Source of the DNA: Tupaia tana
Taxonomy: Eukaryota > Chordata > Mammalia > Scandentia > Tupaiidae
Assembly (NCBI GenBank): GCA_026018925.1
Contig: JAKSZU010000012.1
Location: forward strand, 31,113,814-31,177,813
DNA length: 64,000 nucleotides
Direction: 5' to 3'
Below, piece after piece: positions 44,130-55,319 of this stretch (position 1 is the first letter of the stretch; every line of letters starts with the position of its first letter). Below the pieces are notes generated by a model that saw nothing but the letters and a program-made list of their open reading frames with translations, searched no databases and was not told the DNA's origin. The translations under genes and the position numbers were made by a program.

Positions 44130-44298
44130 TTGTCTTCTCATTCACTTCACTCCAGCCCCATGGAGTGGCTTTTTTTCTGATCTATGAATATGCCAAGTTC
44201 ACTCCATTTTAGGGCCTGTAGACTGCTTGTTCCCTTTGCCTGGAACACCCTTCCTCAGTTCTTTGCCAGGCTAACGACTCTCCTCACCTCTGCCCACA
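44130..44298 (+). mobile_element. L2 fragment, sense
   Basis: TGTTCCCTTTGCCTGGAAC, CCCTTCCTCAG and CTCCTCACCTC are L2 3' blocks. Confidence 0.55.
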
Positions 44299-44348
44299 CG
44301 CACACACTTCCTAGAGATTATCAGTCTCTTCAAGGTAAGTGCACTTTT

Positions 44349-44620
44349 TTTTTTTTTTTTTTCTTTTTTTGGAGAGGTTTTTGCTATAGGGCGCGTGCGC
44401 TCGCCAGACAGACAGAGACAGACAGAGAGATAGAAAGCAGGAAATCACCCCCCAGGGGGGATGGCCATGCCGCAATCCCTTCTCCTCCATTCTCCTCTCG
44501 GGATCTTGGGCACGCACGCACACGCGCCTGGCGTGAGTTTAAGCCGCCGGGTCCGGGACTCGAACCGCGGTCGACTACGTGGGAGTCCAGCGACATAGCC
44601 ATTACGCTAACTGCTGGTCC
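44349..44620 (-). mobile_element. SINE-L, antisense, youngest-looking copy
   Basis: Perfect 18-bp duplication CAAGGTAAGTGCACTTTT at 44331-44348 and 44621-44638; nearly all CpGs intact. Confidence 0.96.
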
Positions 44621-44828
44621 CAAGGTAAGTGCACTTTTGAAGTAAACCTTATACTTTATAAAGCATCATATAAAACAGTGGACAAATTTTAAGTGTATAG
44701 CTCAATAGACTTCTGTAAAGCAAATACCCCTATATAATGCAAATATACATGAAGAACATTACCACCCCAGAAATGATCCTGTGTGTCTCTTCAGTCACTA
44801 TTCACCTAAAGAATGACCACTATCCTGA

Positions 44829-45010
44829 TTTTTAAAAAATAATTATTTAACTTCATTTATTTATTCATTTCTTTTAATTTGACTATAGAGGGACAGAGTG
44901 AGAGAGAGAGAGGGAAAGTGAGAAAGCAGGTCACCAGGTCTGGGATTTGAACTGTGGTCAACCATGTGGGAGTTCAGCTCCTTTAACCACCACACCACCT
45001 GCTGGCCCCA
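44829..45010 (-). mobile_element. SINE-S, antisense
   Basis: TCCTGATTTTTAAAAA before and TCCTGATTTTTTAAAA after. Confidence 0.88.
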
Positions 45011-45019
45011 CTCCTGATT

Positions 45020-45292
45020 TTTTAAAAAAAGTTTTAATTTCTTCATTCTTTGGGTAGGATAGACAGAGAGACAGAGAGAGAGAGAGAGAGACAGAGATGT
45101 AGCACCTCTGACAGGGTCTCAACACTGCGACCCACCCCCCAAGCTTCAGCCAGCCTGGACCATGGACACATACATGCCCGGCTTATTCAGGGAGGTCTCC
45201 AGAAAAGAACCAGCACCCCACCTCTGTGAGCTTGCCTCGGAGAGTGAAGAGCATCACGTTTTACCACCACGCCACTGTCCTGTCCCATCCTG
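45020..45292 (-). mobile_element. Third tRNA-like SINE family (SINE-E), antisense
   Basis: Tail, GA run, GGGTCTCAACACTGCGACC and a tRNA-like head ending CCACCACGCCACTGTCC. Same plan as 49919-50163; unlike SINE-L and SINE-S in the middle. Confidence 0.45.
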
Positions 45293-45713
45293 GTTTTTAA
45301 GATTAAGTATTTATTTTGCTTGTTCTTAAACATTATATAAATGCTTTTATAGAGTATGTAGTATTTTGTGTTTTTCACTCACCAGTGTGCTTGTGATATT
45401 CGTCCAAGTGGCATGAACTTGTATTGATAGTTCTTCAATTCTCATTTAATTTTTAGTCAAAAATGAGCAAAGGACATAAGCATTCCTCTAAAGAAGGTAT
45501 ATGAACGGTCAACAAGCACATGAAGAGATGCTCAATGATCACCATCCATTAGGGAAAAGCAAATCAAAACTGTGATGAGAGATCACCTCCCATGATTAGT
45601 ACGGCTACATCGAAGGACAGAAAACAGTGTTAGTGAGGGTGCAGAGAAACTGGAACTCTTGTGTGCTGCTGGGTGAGAGTAAAACGGTGCATCTGCTCTA
45701 GAAAACAGTGTGG

Positions 45714-45893
45714 GGCCAGCAGGTGGTGTGGTGGTTAGGGGTGCTGGACTCCCATGTGGCTGAGCACTGTTTAAGTCCCGGACCTGGAGGCTTGCTTTCT
45801 CACTTTCCCTTTCTCTCTCTCTTGTCTCTCTCTGGTCAAATGAAATAATAATAATAATAACAAATGGAATTAAATAAGTAATTCTTTTAAAAT
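45714..45893 (+). mobile_element. SINE-S, sense, inside the L1
   Basis: Complete with AATAAT tail. Confidence 0.88.
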
Positions 45894-45901
45894 AATGTCC
45901 T

Positions 45902-46088
45902 GGGGACCAGCAGGTGGCGTGGTGGTTGGGGCGCTCGACGCTCCCACGTGACTGACCACAGTTCAAGTCCTGGACCTGGTGGCTTGCTTTCTCACCTTCT
46001 CTCTTTCTCTCTCTCTCTGGCTCTCTCTGGTCAAATTAAAAATGAATAAATGAATAAATAAAGTTAAATAATAATTCTTTAAAAAAAA
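45902..46088 (+). mobile_element. SINE-S, sense, inside the L1
   Basis: Second copy in a row; AATAATTCTTTTAAAATAATGT flank shared with neighbours in short blocks. Confidence 0.88.
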
Positions 46089-46097
46089 TGTTCTGGA

Positions 46098-46362
46098 GGG
46101 AACCAGTAGTTAGTGTAATGGCTATGTCGCTGGACTCCCACATAGTTGACCACGGTTCGCGTCCTGGACCCGGTGACTTAAAACTCACGCCGGGTGCGTG
46201 TGTGTGCGTGCCCAAGATCCTGAGAGGAGAATGGAGGAGAAGGGATTGCGGCGTGACCATCCCCCCTGGGGGGTGATTTCTCGCTTTCTGTCTCTCTGTC
46301 TCTCTCTGTCTGTCTGGCAAGCACATGTGCCCTATAGCAAAAAAACCTCTCCAAAAAAAAAA
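46098..46362 (+). mobile_element. SINE-L, sense, inside the L1
   Basis: AAAAAATGTTCTGGAG before and AAAAAATGTTATGGAG after: target duplication. Confidence 0.93.
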
Positions 46363-46629
46363 AAATGTTATGGAGATGGATGGTGGTGCCGGCTGCAGAA
46401 CAGTGTAAATCAATACATACTTAACGCCACTGAACTGTACATTTAAAATGGCCAGGGTGGTTTATGTTATGTGTATTTTATAACAATTAAAAAAACCTAA
46501 AAAATCATCCATTCATTTACTTCACTCATTCACTTTGTAATGTTCCAGGCATTCTGCTAAGTGCTGAGGGTGAACGGATATTTGCTTTTTCCCAGGGCAG
46601 AGGAGTGGGTGGGAAGAAGGGGAATGACA

Positions 46630-46965
46630 TTACTGAGTGCTTCCTAAATCCCAAGGTGCTTCAGATCAGCCTTTCTGACAAAGCTGTGGGGTAAAGATTG
46701 TTATTCCTACTTCTCTGGTAGGATGTGAGGTGCAAGGATTCTACGGTTCGGCGGCTAGTAAGGTGGGGTGGTGGCAAGGGCTGAACCCAGCTCTGACACA
46801 GGCTGCTCAGAAGCAGGCACGCTCAGTTTGAAAGACATGCAGCCTTAGTCCGGAAGTAGGGCATCTGGGTCAGTCTGCCTTTCACAGAGGGAGAAGCCGA
46901 AGCCCTGGAAGGGAGAGTAACTCGCCTACAATCAGAGTGGCTGACACAGCAGAAGGAAGCGTAGG
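46630..46965 (-). mobile_element. Two MIR fragments, antisense
   Basis: TACTGAGTGCTTCC, GCGGCTAGTAAGGTGG, GGCTGAACCCAGCTCTG, and a second trace near 46880-46965 (AACTCGCCTACAATCAGAG). Confidence 0.55.
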
Positions 46966-47439
46966 TGTGTGGCCAGAGCAGGTCCAATCTTGACAGAAAG
47001 CCAGAGGTGAGAAAGGAAAACTGTCCACGAAAAAGAAGGCAGAAAAATGCTCTTATTCCCACACTCGAGGTGTGACTCCTTTATTGAGTCATAGTAATTT
47101 TCCAAAACGAATTCAGTTCTCAGAGAGGCATCTGTCTTTTCCCCAAGTCCTATCACCCTCAAGGTGCCACACGGTCCAGTCAGGGAGTAGGGGCTTCACA
47201 AGAGTGTGGCTCCGGCCGCCTCGTGTCGTTAGCACCATCCCTGCTCCCAAGTTCCTGGTGTCTTTGGTCTTACATCTAGACGACTTTTTCTTTCAAAAAC
47301 TTCTTGCCTGGCAAGTCCTCTCTGTCCTGACAAAATCTCCCCCAAGACACTGTCCTTATATTTACATTCATAGTGAGCTTTTGCTTTTAGAAAGTGCTTT
47401 CCTGTCCCGCTTCTCACTTGATTCTCGTTTTACCCCCCC

Positions 47440-47500
47440 GGCGAGGTAGGCCGGGTAGGGGTTATTACCCCCATTTTACAGGAAAGAAGACGGAGGCTGC
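47440..47500 (-). mobile_element. MIR fragment, antisense
   Basis: GGTTATTACCCCCATTTTAC followed by AGGAAAGAAGACGGAGGC. Confidence 0.5.
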
Positions 47501-47619
47501 CCTCTGCGTTCTCTGTGTCGTCAGGAATATTGACATGCTTCAGCCTCGCATCGGCCCAGCAGGGCTCCTTTGGCATTCGTTTTGTAAGGGTCCAGAGATC
47601 GGTCTAACTGATGGAGACG

Positions 47620-48330
47620 CAGAAAAGACAACGACAATGCAACTGCAAAAGAGGCTTTTATCCTTTCCAGCTAGCTGGGGTCCAAGTTTCTGGCCGTCGC
47701 AGCGGGCCTTAACAAGGGCCCCGAGCCTAAGATAAAGGGATCTTTTATAGTTCAGGATTTTCCATAGAATGTAACACATACAAAGGAGGGGGTATGAGAA
47801 GCGAGTGTCCAGCTGTCACCACCTGCTCAGGTCTAGATAAGGGCTCTCAGCTAAGGGTCTGGATGACCTTGCCTCAGAGGTGCTGGGCCCTCCCGTTTTC
47901 CACCTATCTGAGAGTTCCTAGAGTCCCGGTTTCCGTCCTTGAGGCCCTAACAAAGTGGACTCCGTCCTTGAAGATTGAACAGTGTAGCAATTAGGCTGAC
48001 TCGGCCCAGCATTCCCTAACATGGCGGTGATTAAGCTAACTTGGCCTAACAGTTTTAGTCTGCCCTTCTGCTTCTTGCAGTTCCTGGAATCCCAGAGGAT
48101 TCTGCAGGGCAGGCACATTACAGAGGCTGATGGCACAGGCGTGACTGTGGAGGCCACTGTCCCCGAGCTTTGTGCTGCGTCGGTGGTGCCCCTTGGCCTC
48201 CAGCTGCTTTCCATCTTTCCTCTTTATAACCCCTTGTCTAATCAGGTTTTGCAGGGGACACAAGCTTGCAAACTTCTGTTTCATCCGCATGGATCTGTTT
48301 TCACTCATGTTTTCTTGCCTAAATGTTAGG
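47620..48330. mobile_element. Possible LTR-like element near the UCP3 3' end
   Basis: Single-copy in the window, with LTR-like texture: internal near-repeats AAGGACGGAGTCCAC and AAGGACGGAAACCGG (minus strand), TTTTATAG boxes and TGTTAGG blocks. No viral gene is seen and no clear ends were found. Confidence 0.25.
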
Positions 48331-48391
48331 CATCCAACCTAATGGGTTTCAAAAATTAATATAATTCATTTTCCATCTTGTCAGTGCAAAA

Positions 48392-48666
48392 CAAATGTTT
48401 TTTGTTTGTTTGTTTGCTTACCAATTTTGCCAGAGGATGTGTGCACTCACCAGAGAGAGACAGAGAAAAGGGAGAGAAAGTGAGAAAGCACCCCCCATGA
48501 GGAATGGTCAGTTTGCAATCCCTTCTCCTTTTCTTCTCCCCTCGGGATTTCGGGCACACGTGCACACATGTCTGGCATGTTTCTCAAGCTGCCGGGTCCA
48601 GGACTTAAACCACACAGTTGACTATGTGGGATTCAGTTGCCGCAACCACCAGGCCATGGGCCGACC
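48392..48666 (-). mobile_element. Old SINE-L, antisense, in the UCP3 3' flank
   Basis: Lies 190 bp past the UCP3 stop, so possibly within its 3' UTR. Confidence 0.75.
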
Positions 48667-48859
48667 CGGCTAAGGTGTTTGTAAGATACAGTACTGAAGA
48701 CCAGGCTCCTCCCTCCTCTTCTACTTCTTGAATCGGCAGCAAGGAAACAGCGCTGTAAACACAGGTGGGTCAGTGTCCAGGTGCGTGTGGGTCCACTGCT
48801 TTATCCCATTCTGCACTGGTGTTGCAAGAGTTTAGCACCAAGTAGCCTTCTGGTCTTGT

Positions 48860-49716
48860 TCAAAACGGAGATTCCCGCAACATCTGCACTTTCATCAATG
48901 CCCGTTTCAGCTGCTCGTAAGTTACGAACATCATCACGTTCCAGGACCCCAACCGCAAAAAGGAGGGGGTAAATCTGATGAGGAAAATAACGAAACCGTC
49001 AGGTGGAGTAGATGCAGAGACCACAAATACAAGGGGACTTCAAAAAATTCAAAGCAAAACAGACTTAAAATATTTTGTGAAAAACAATATTGAAATTGCC
49101 AAAAGCAACATTGAAATCCACACACATATTCTCTCTCTCTTTTTTTTTTTTTTTTGGAGAGGTTTTCCCTATAGGGCACGTGCGCTTGCCAGACAGACAG
49201 AGAGAGACAGAGAGACAGAAAGCGAGAAATCACCCCCCAGGGGGGATGGCCATGCCGCAATCCCTTCTCCTCCATTCTCCTCTCGGGATCTTGGGCACGC
49301 ATGCACACGCGCCTGGAGTGAGTTTTAAGTCACCGGGTCCGGGACGCGAACCACGGTCGACTACGTGGGAGTCCAGCGACATAGCCATTACGCTAACTGC
49401 TGGTTCCCCATATTCTCTTCATAATATGCGCTGCCCATGAACTTTCTGAAGACGCTGCATAGATCCGTCGTGCTCTCCCGTGCACAGAGTGGGACCAAAG
49501 GACTTACACCTGTTAGTCACAAGCATTTTCTGAGATCCATTTAATTTTTTTTGTTTTTTAATATGCTAGAAGGTGTGCGTGCTCACTAGGGAAAGGAAGA
49601 GAAGAAGAAGAAGAGGAGGAGGAGGAGGAGGAGGAGGAGGAGGAGGAGGAGGAGGAGGAGGAGGAGGAGGAGGAAGAAGAAGAAGAAGAAGAAGAAGAAG
49701 AAGAAGAAGAAGAAGA

Positions 49717-49753
<37 letters not shown>

Positions 49754-51492
49754 AGGCACCCCCAGGGGAGATGGCCATATCACAATCCCTTCTCCATTCT
49801 CCTTTTGGGATTTTTTGGCGTGCATGCATATGCACCTGTAGTGTTTGAAGTTGCCAGGGCCGAGATTCCAACATGTAGGATTCGGCTCCCTTCACTGCTG
49901 AGCTATGAGGCCAGTCCATTATTTATTTATTTAAAAATTTTTTCTTGGTTATTTCTTCCATGAGATGACAGAAAAAGAGAGAGTGAGAGCACTCACATCG
50001 GGTCTCCACATCGCGATCTATCCCCAGGCTGAGTCGACCCAGTCCCGGGCATGGTCGGGCATGGTCGGGCACAGGTGTATAGGGAGGCCCTGGGACATGG
50101 ACATGAACTAGGACCTTCCCATATGGGCCCAGTGGCATTACCATTGTGCCACCATCTGGCTTCTAGGTCTCTAACGTTATACCACGGACAAATTACTTAA
50201 TCTTCCTAAGCCTCGGTTTCCTTCTGTGTAAAATGGGAAAAAATAACAGTCAAGTGTGTGGAATACGAGTTAACGTGGAAGAGCACAGAGCCCAGGGTCC
50301 AGTAGCAGTCACACTCAGTAATGTCACCTGCTTGTCTGCTGCTCTTTGAGGGAGGCATAGCACAGGGTCTGGGACACATGAGATGCTTCGTTAACGCTTG
50401 ACAAGTAAAAGGGTAAACTGAGGCAAGGCTTCAGGATCTATGGTGGTGCCTGCTTGCTGTTGGCAAGGGAACAGCATCCTGCAGAGGAAGCTGCAAATGC
50501 GAAAGGCGAGGAGAGGAAGCGGGGAGCATGCTGGGACAGTGGGCGGGATGCTGAGGCCGCCATCGCCATCGCCATGGGTGTAGAGATCAGTGGTGCTGGC
50601 TGTAGGCTGGGGAAACGCCTGGGAAGTTCCAGCCACCTTTCCTCCTCCTCGCCTGTCCGCAGTGTTTGGAGGCACTACCTTTACTTAGCCCTCGACTCCT
50701 TTTTCTTGGTAAAGCTTCCTTATTCTCCAAATCAGGTTTGGTTCATTTTATGTTGTTGCTGTTTCCATACTTTTCCTTTGTGGCATTTACATCTGTGTTG
50801 TTCACAGCTATATCATCAGATGCACCCATGGTAGGCATATTAGAAAAGAAAGAAACCGGGCCAGGGGCAGGGGTGGGTGCGAGGTGAAACATGACACTCC
50901 GAGAAGCAATCCTACATGGGGAGGTTCCCTCCTTGAGTATTCTGGGCATGTGTTTCCCCATGATCTGGGGCTGGCTGAAGGCTGGGGGTGGATCATGGCA
51001 TCAGGACCCTGTTGGTGGGGGTATTGTCTCTCTCTCTCTCACACATGAAAGAAATATTGGGTTGTTGGAAGTCATGACACATTTTTTTCTCTTTGTTGTT
51101 GTTGTTTTTAACGCGAAAATATGTCATTTCTTTATCTGATAACCCAATAAATAGATACACTTTTAAAAAAAGAAAAGAAAGGGACCAGCAGGTGCTATAG
51201 TGTTTAAGGTGTTGGACACTCCAGCATGGCCAACCACAGTTCACGACCTGGACCTGGTGGCTTGCTTTCTCACCCCCCTCCCCTTGTGTCTCTCTCTGGT
51301 CAAATTAAAACAAATAAAAGAATGAATAAAATTAAATAAAATAATTCTTAAAAAAAAAAAAGAAAAGGAAGATGGAAGAGAAGGAGAAGGGATTGTGGCA
51401 TGGCCAACCTCCCGAGGGGTGATTTCTCACTTTCTCTCTTTCTGTCTCTCTCTGGTGAGCACACATGCCTTATGGCTAAATATCTACAAAAA

Positions 51493-51535
<43 letters not shown>

Positions 51536-54226
51536 AAACAAAAAATAAAAGAAAGAAAGGAAGAAGGCTGAGTTCTCTGGGAGAGAGTGCAGTAGGCAAG
51601 AGGGGAAGGCTCACCCTTTGTAGAAGGCTGTGGGGCCCTCATGGGTCACCATCTTTAGCATACAGTCCAGGGGGCTGCGGTACCGGCCTGGGGAAGAGTT
51701 CATGTACCGGGTCTTCACCACGTCTACTGGGGAGGCCACCACTGTGGCACAGAAGCCAGCTCCAAAGGCAGAGACGAAGTGGCAGGGGAAGTTGTCTGTA
51801 GGAGGGAGGGGAGAGCAGACATCAGGGAATGTGTTGTGTTCTGTCCCACGTTCCTAGTGCTTGGCCCACCTAGGCCTGCACTCCTTGCACATGAGGGTAG
51901 CTCTCCCGCTTCTCTCACAGTGCCAGGGTTGGCTTTTGGTAAGTACTGGAAAACTAGACCTGGGCCATCAGAGCTGGAAGGCCAACCCGCCTAGCCAACT
52001 GGATTGGGGAAACTGAGGCAAGGAAAATGAGAGACCTCTGGACCGGAAGCAGCTCTGGCCTTCCAGCCCAGGCCTCTTTCCTGCTCGTCACAGTGCAGTG
52101 CCAGGTGCGTTTTACTGCTCCTCTCTCCACTCCTGCTAGTGCCTAGTTGCCTCTGGGCAGTGCCCTCTAACCACAGAAGCCCAGCCCACTTCCTCACCGC
52201 CTAGGAAGTGCCGTGTGCCCAGACCCAGGCTCACCGGTGAGCAAGTGGTTGTCCAGCAGCTTTTCCTTGATGATGTCATAGGTCACCATCTCAGCACAGT
52301 TGACGATGGCATTCCTTGTGATGTTGGGCCAAGTTCCTGGTAGGTGGTGGTGGTGAGGGTTGATGAAAGAGGAATGGGAGAAGTTGATGCCCTGTTTCAA
52401 GGCTCCCGGCCCCAGTTTGGAGGGGGCCCCGTTCTAATGGTCTCAGCCAGAGAACCCCCTAAGCGGAGCCATTCCCATACTCTTCCTCCCAGAGTTAACA
52501 AGGCTCAGATGACTCATGACCTCTTTAGAGTCAGAAGACAGAGAGGCCCACTCATGGCCATTTGGCCGCCTTTTGCAAGATGATCTGCCTGGCCGTCAAA
52601 ATGAAAATGTGCCTCCCTGAGACCAGAAAGGAAGTCATTCTCTGAACGAGGGAGACGAGGCTATGCCAGAGGGACTCTCTCGCTCCTCACTGTCCACTCC
52701 TGATGCCACCATTTCCCTGTGTGTCCACTTGAAGGCTGTTCCCTTCTACTTCCATGTGCTGGAGCCTGCTTGGCCTTTGAGGCCCAGCTGGTGTCAGCTC
52801 TCCAGGGCCAGCATGGTCTGTCTCTCCCATCTCTGGTGTGTCACTTGGCACATCCTGCCCATGACAGGGCTGCTCCTTGAGTGTCTCATCCGCTCTGCGT
52901 GTCTGTCAGTGCCCTGAGAGGCAGACAGCGCCTTACTTTCATCTTAGCTCCTCACAGCAGCCCGCCAGGGGGTCTTTTCGGTGGGAGCTAGTTTGGAATC
53001 ACTGGAATACACCACACTGGCAACTTCCTCCTTGTGGGTTTTTGGCACAGCCCATGGGGAGGGTAAGCTCTGCCCAGGGTCACCCAACCTCGAGCCTGGA
53101 GTCCAGACCTACCTTTCCACAGGCCCCGGACCCCTTCCTCCCTGGCGATGGTCCGGTAGGCATCCATAGTCCCGCTGTACTTCCTGTTGCTCCCGGGCCC
53201 CAGCTGCACGCTGGCCTGAAATCGGACCTTCACCACATCAGTGGGCTGGGCACAGGTCACCGCCATGGCCCCCGTGGTACAGCCCGCCAAAATCCGGGTG
53301 GTGACGCTGGTGTCTGGGAGAAGCAGAGGGAGTGGGCATCTGTCCTCCCTGAGAGGACGCTGTTGTGGGCTGCCACTGTGGGTGCCTGTGCTCTCCCTGG
53401 GGTGGGGCTCTGGAGTCCTAGATGGCCCTGGGAGTCTCCCCCAGCGCCAATAACCAGTGTCCCACACCCACCTCTGCCTCTGAGCCTGGTTATGCTGGGT
53501 CCTGACACACACGCTTCCACCACCCCCCTTGGTGTCCACGCCTTGGGGCCCCAGCACTCACTGTCTGCTCCTTTGGGGGTGTAGAACTGTTTTACAGAGT
53601 CGTAGAGCCCAATGCGGATGGAGGCGAAGCTCATCTGGCGCTGCAGGCCAGCAACCAGCCCGTTGTAGGGGCTGCGGGGGCCCTCAGTGCGCACCATGGT
53701 CAGGATGGTGCCCAGCACGCCGCGGTACTGCACGCTTGGGGCCACCTGGGCCGCCTGCTTCTCCCCTTGGATCTGAGGAACAGAGTGGCTTGAGGCGCCA
53801 GGCAAGCGGGTGGTGGACAGGGGCTGTGTGTGCACGGACCCTGCCAGGGGCTGGCCCCCGGGGACCTTGAGAATAAGCATGACGATAACGCTGTCATATC
53901 ACAGCACACACATCACAGCTTTGTGCAGCCTTCTGCAGGTCAGGAAGCAGTCATTCCCGGGGTGGGGTTTGGTGCTTGGAGCAAACAGGGTGGGAGGAGC
54001 ATGTGTTTCCTGTTTTATAGATGATCAGTGCTTTGTCCAAGGTCACACTGCTAATTCTTCACCTCTACCTCGTCTGCTATGGTTTATAAAGTAGGGTGAG
54101 GCCATGTGGGCCCTAGGATTTATCACTGGCCAAGGAATTTAGATTTATTTACTTATTTTTAAAGAATTATTTAATTTTGTTTATTATTATTATTATTTAA
54201 TTTGGTATAGGGTATGTGCGTGCATG

Positions 54227-54261
<35 letters not shown>

Positions 54262-54649
54262 AAGAAAGTGAGAACGCAAGCCACGAGGTCCAGGACTCAA
54301 ACCATAGTTGGCCATGAGAGAGTCTAGCGCCTTAACCACCATTCCACCTGCTGGCTCAGAATTTAGGTTTATTTTTGTCTGGAGGAAGGTGATGGGGAGG
54401 AGGAGGCAAGAAAGAAAACTAACCAGAGGGGTAAGCAGCCCTGTCTGGTTCTGTGTGAGCAAGGGCATGCTGGCAGACGGTCCTGTGGTGGAGAACAAGG
54501 ACCCCTAGCCAAAGGGCATTTACCTGCAGGCGGACTTTAGCTGTGTCCAGTGGGAAAGTAAGGAGGTCCGCAAAGCAGGCTGCTGTGCCTGCCCCCAAGA
54601 ACTTCACAGCTATTGTGGGAGGAACTTCGGAAGGATTCAGGCCAACCAT
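48860..54649 (-). CDS. UCP3: Mitochondrial uncoupling protein 3 (SLC25A9; 6 coding exons)
   Basis: Coding exons, in transcript order: 54649-54524, 53772-53562, 53313-53113, 52336-52235, 51795-51615 and 48974-48860. They total 936 nt, giving 311 codons plus TGA, one codon fewer than human UCP3 (312). The missing residue falls in the loop [11 protein letters not shown], where human has one more. SLC25 signatures: PLDTAKVR (33-40), PTDVVKVR (136-143) and PVDVVKTR (236-243). The protein starts [17 protein letters not shown] and ends [12 protein letters not shown]3 is an inner-mitochondrial-membrane carrier of skeletal muscle, brown fat and heart, tied to fatty-acid oxidation. The codons before the ATG are open but contain only GTG, so 54649 is the start. 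Intron 6 (48975-51614) is full of repeats. The gene is intact. Confidence 0.97.
49140..49407 (-). mobile_element. SINE-L, antisense, young, in UCP3 intron 6
   Basis: CATATTCTCT on both sides; near consensus. Confidence 0.93.
49561..49917 (-). mobile_element. Old SINE-L, antisense, with an expanded purine tract
   Basis: Start (AGGTGTGCGTGCTCAC) and end (CATATCACAATCCC onwards) are ordinary; the GA tract between has grown to about 155 bp. Confidence 0.75.
49597..49754 (+). repeat. (GAA)n-(GGA)n-(GAA)n-(GA)n polypurine tract
   Basis: GAA x4, about 20 GGA/GAG units, about 14 GAA units, then GA. Pure purine on the plus strand and pyrimidine in the UCP3 sense strand. Confidence 0.95.
49919..50163 (-). 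mobile_element. SINE-E, antisense, in UCP3 intron 6
   Basis: Tail, GA run, GGGTCTCCACATCGCGATC, head ending ACCATTGTGCCACCATCTGG; includes a duplicated GGCATGGTCG. Confidence 0.45.
50165..50300 (+). mobile_element. MIR fragment, sense
   Basis: GGACAAATTACTTAATC, CCTCGGTTTCC, TGTAAAATGGG. Confidence 0.55.
50301..51180 (-). other. UCP3 intron 6, mostly unique
   Basis: No gene; a possible sense SINE-E trace at 50930-51070 (GGGTGGATCATGGCATC followed by a CT run). Confidence 0.4.
51181..51357 (+). mobile_element. SINE-S, sense
   Basis: AAAGAAAAGAAAGGG-type flanks. Confidence 0.87.
51366..51488 (+). mobile_element. SINE-L, sense, 3' half only
   Basis: From GGAGAAGGGATTGTGGC to GCCTTATGGC; 5' half lost. 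Confidence 0.75.
51489..51536 (+). repeat. (AAAT)n microsatellite
   Basis: About 11 units, the expanded tail of the SINE-L fragment, 80 bp from UCP3 exon 6. Confidence 0.93.
54160..54357 (-). mobile_element. SINE-S, antisense, with (GA)n at 54230-54258
   Basis: GGAATTTAGATTTATTT before and AGAATTTAGGTTTATTT after: target duplication. Confidence 0.88.
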
Positions 54650-54743
54650 GTCCTGGAAGGCTTTGCCCCCAATGTCTGGGGCCCAGCAGAGGTTCAGGGA
54701 GAGAGGCTGCTCCACAGTCCTGGACTTCAGTGCAAGGAGGAGG
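54650..54743 (-). other. UCP3: UCP3 exon 2, untranslated part
   Basis: A minus-strand CTACAG acceptor (complement of 54744 upward) starts an exon with 94 nt of leader before the ATG. The leader (GCACTGAAGTCCAGGACTG and on) is recognisably the human UCP3 leader. Confidence 0.8.
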
Positions 54744-55319
54744 CTGTAGAGAGAAGCCAGAGAAGGCAGGTGAACCCTGTGCTATCAGGCCAGGCTGCAG
54801 GCACCTCTCTGCACTGGTAAGTGAGAAGCCTGGGTAATGCCACCCTGCCTAGGCTTAAGTTGGCCTGTAAAAACAGGTCACTTCCTATCCTGCCCCTTAT
54901 CTCTCCCTCTGTATGAGATGATAAGCAGGGCTGCTGGTGGTGTCTTTACTGTGTAGACATGGAAACTGAAGCTCTGACAGGAACCAGACTTGCTCCCAGT
55001 TGTACACACATCCCATTTCTAGTCATTGGTACAGTGAGAGACCTTCTCTGCTAATCCTGCTTGCTGAGGTGTACAGTCTGCTGAGTTAAATTACTTCACA
55101 CCCTTTCCTCTCAAATGAAATAAACTTTTCTCATGACTCAACAGAACTGTTAATTCATCTTGGATGAAGACGGTTTTATTTATTTATTTATTTTGGTAAG
55201 GCTATCTAAATATATTCTTATTATACTTAAATTATGAATCAATTGAATAATTTGTCAATTGTATATTCATTCAATTGAAGGATTTATCCTTAGATGTTTG
55301 TACTAAAACATACTAAAAC

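Larger units (their letters stand above)
45450..46500 (+). mobile_element. L1 3' region, sense, split by three SINEs
   Basis: 45450-45713 matches the end of L1 ORF2 (GCAAAGGACATAAGC, AAGCAAATCAAAACTGTGATG). 46365-46500 matches the L1 3' UTR (GGAGATGGATGGTGGTG, CCACTGAACTGTACATTTAAA). The sequence in between is missing or displaced. Confidence 0.75.

Noticed and set aside
49573-49848. Poly-Gly/poly-Arg (plus) and poly-Leu/poly-Pro (minus) frames
   Set aside because: They translate the GAA/GGA microsatellite inside a SINE.
52877-53584. A 235-codon plus-strand frame
   Set aside because: It is the antisense shadow of UCP3 exon 53113-53313 and flanking introns.
54650-54715. An N-terminally extended UCP3
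   Set aside because: The upstream frame has no ATG (only GTG) and matches the human 5' leader.
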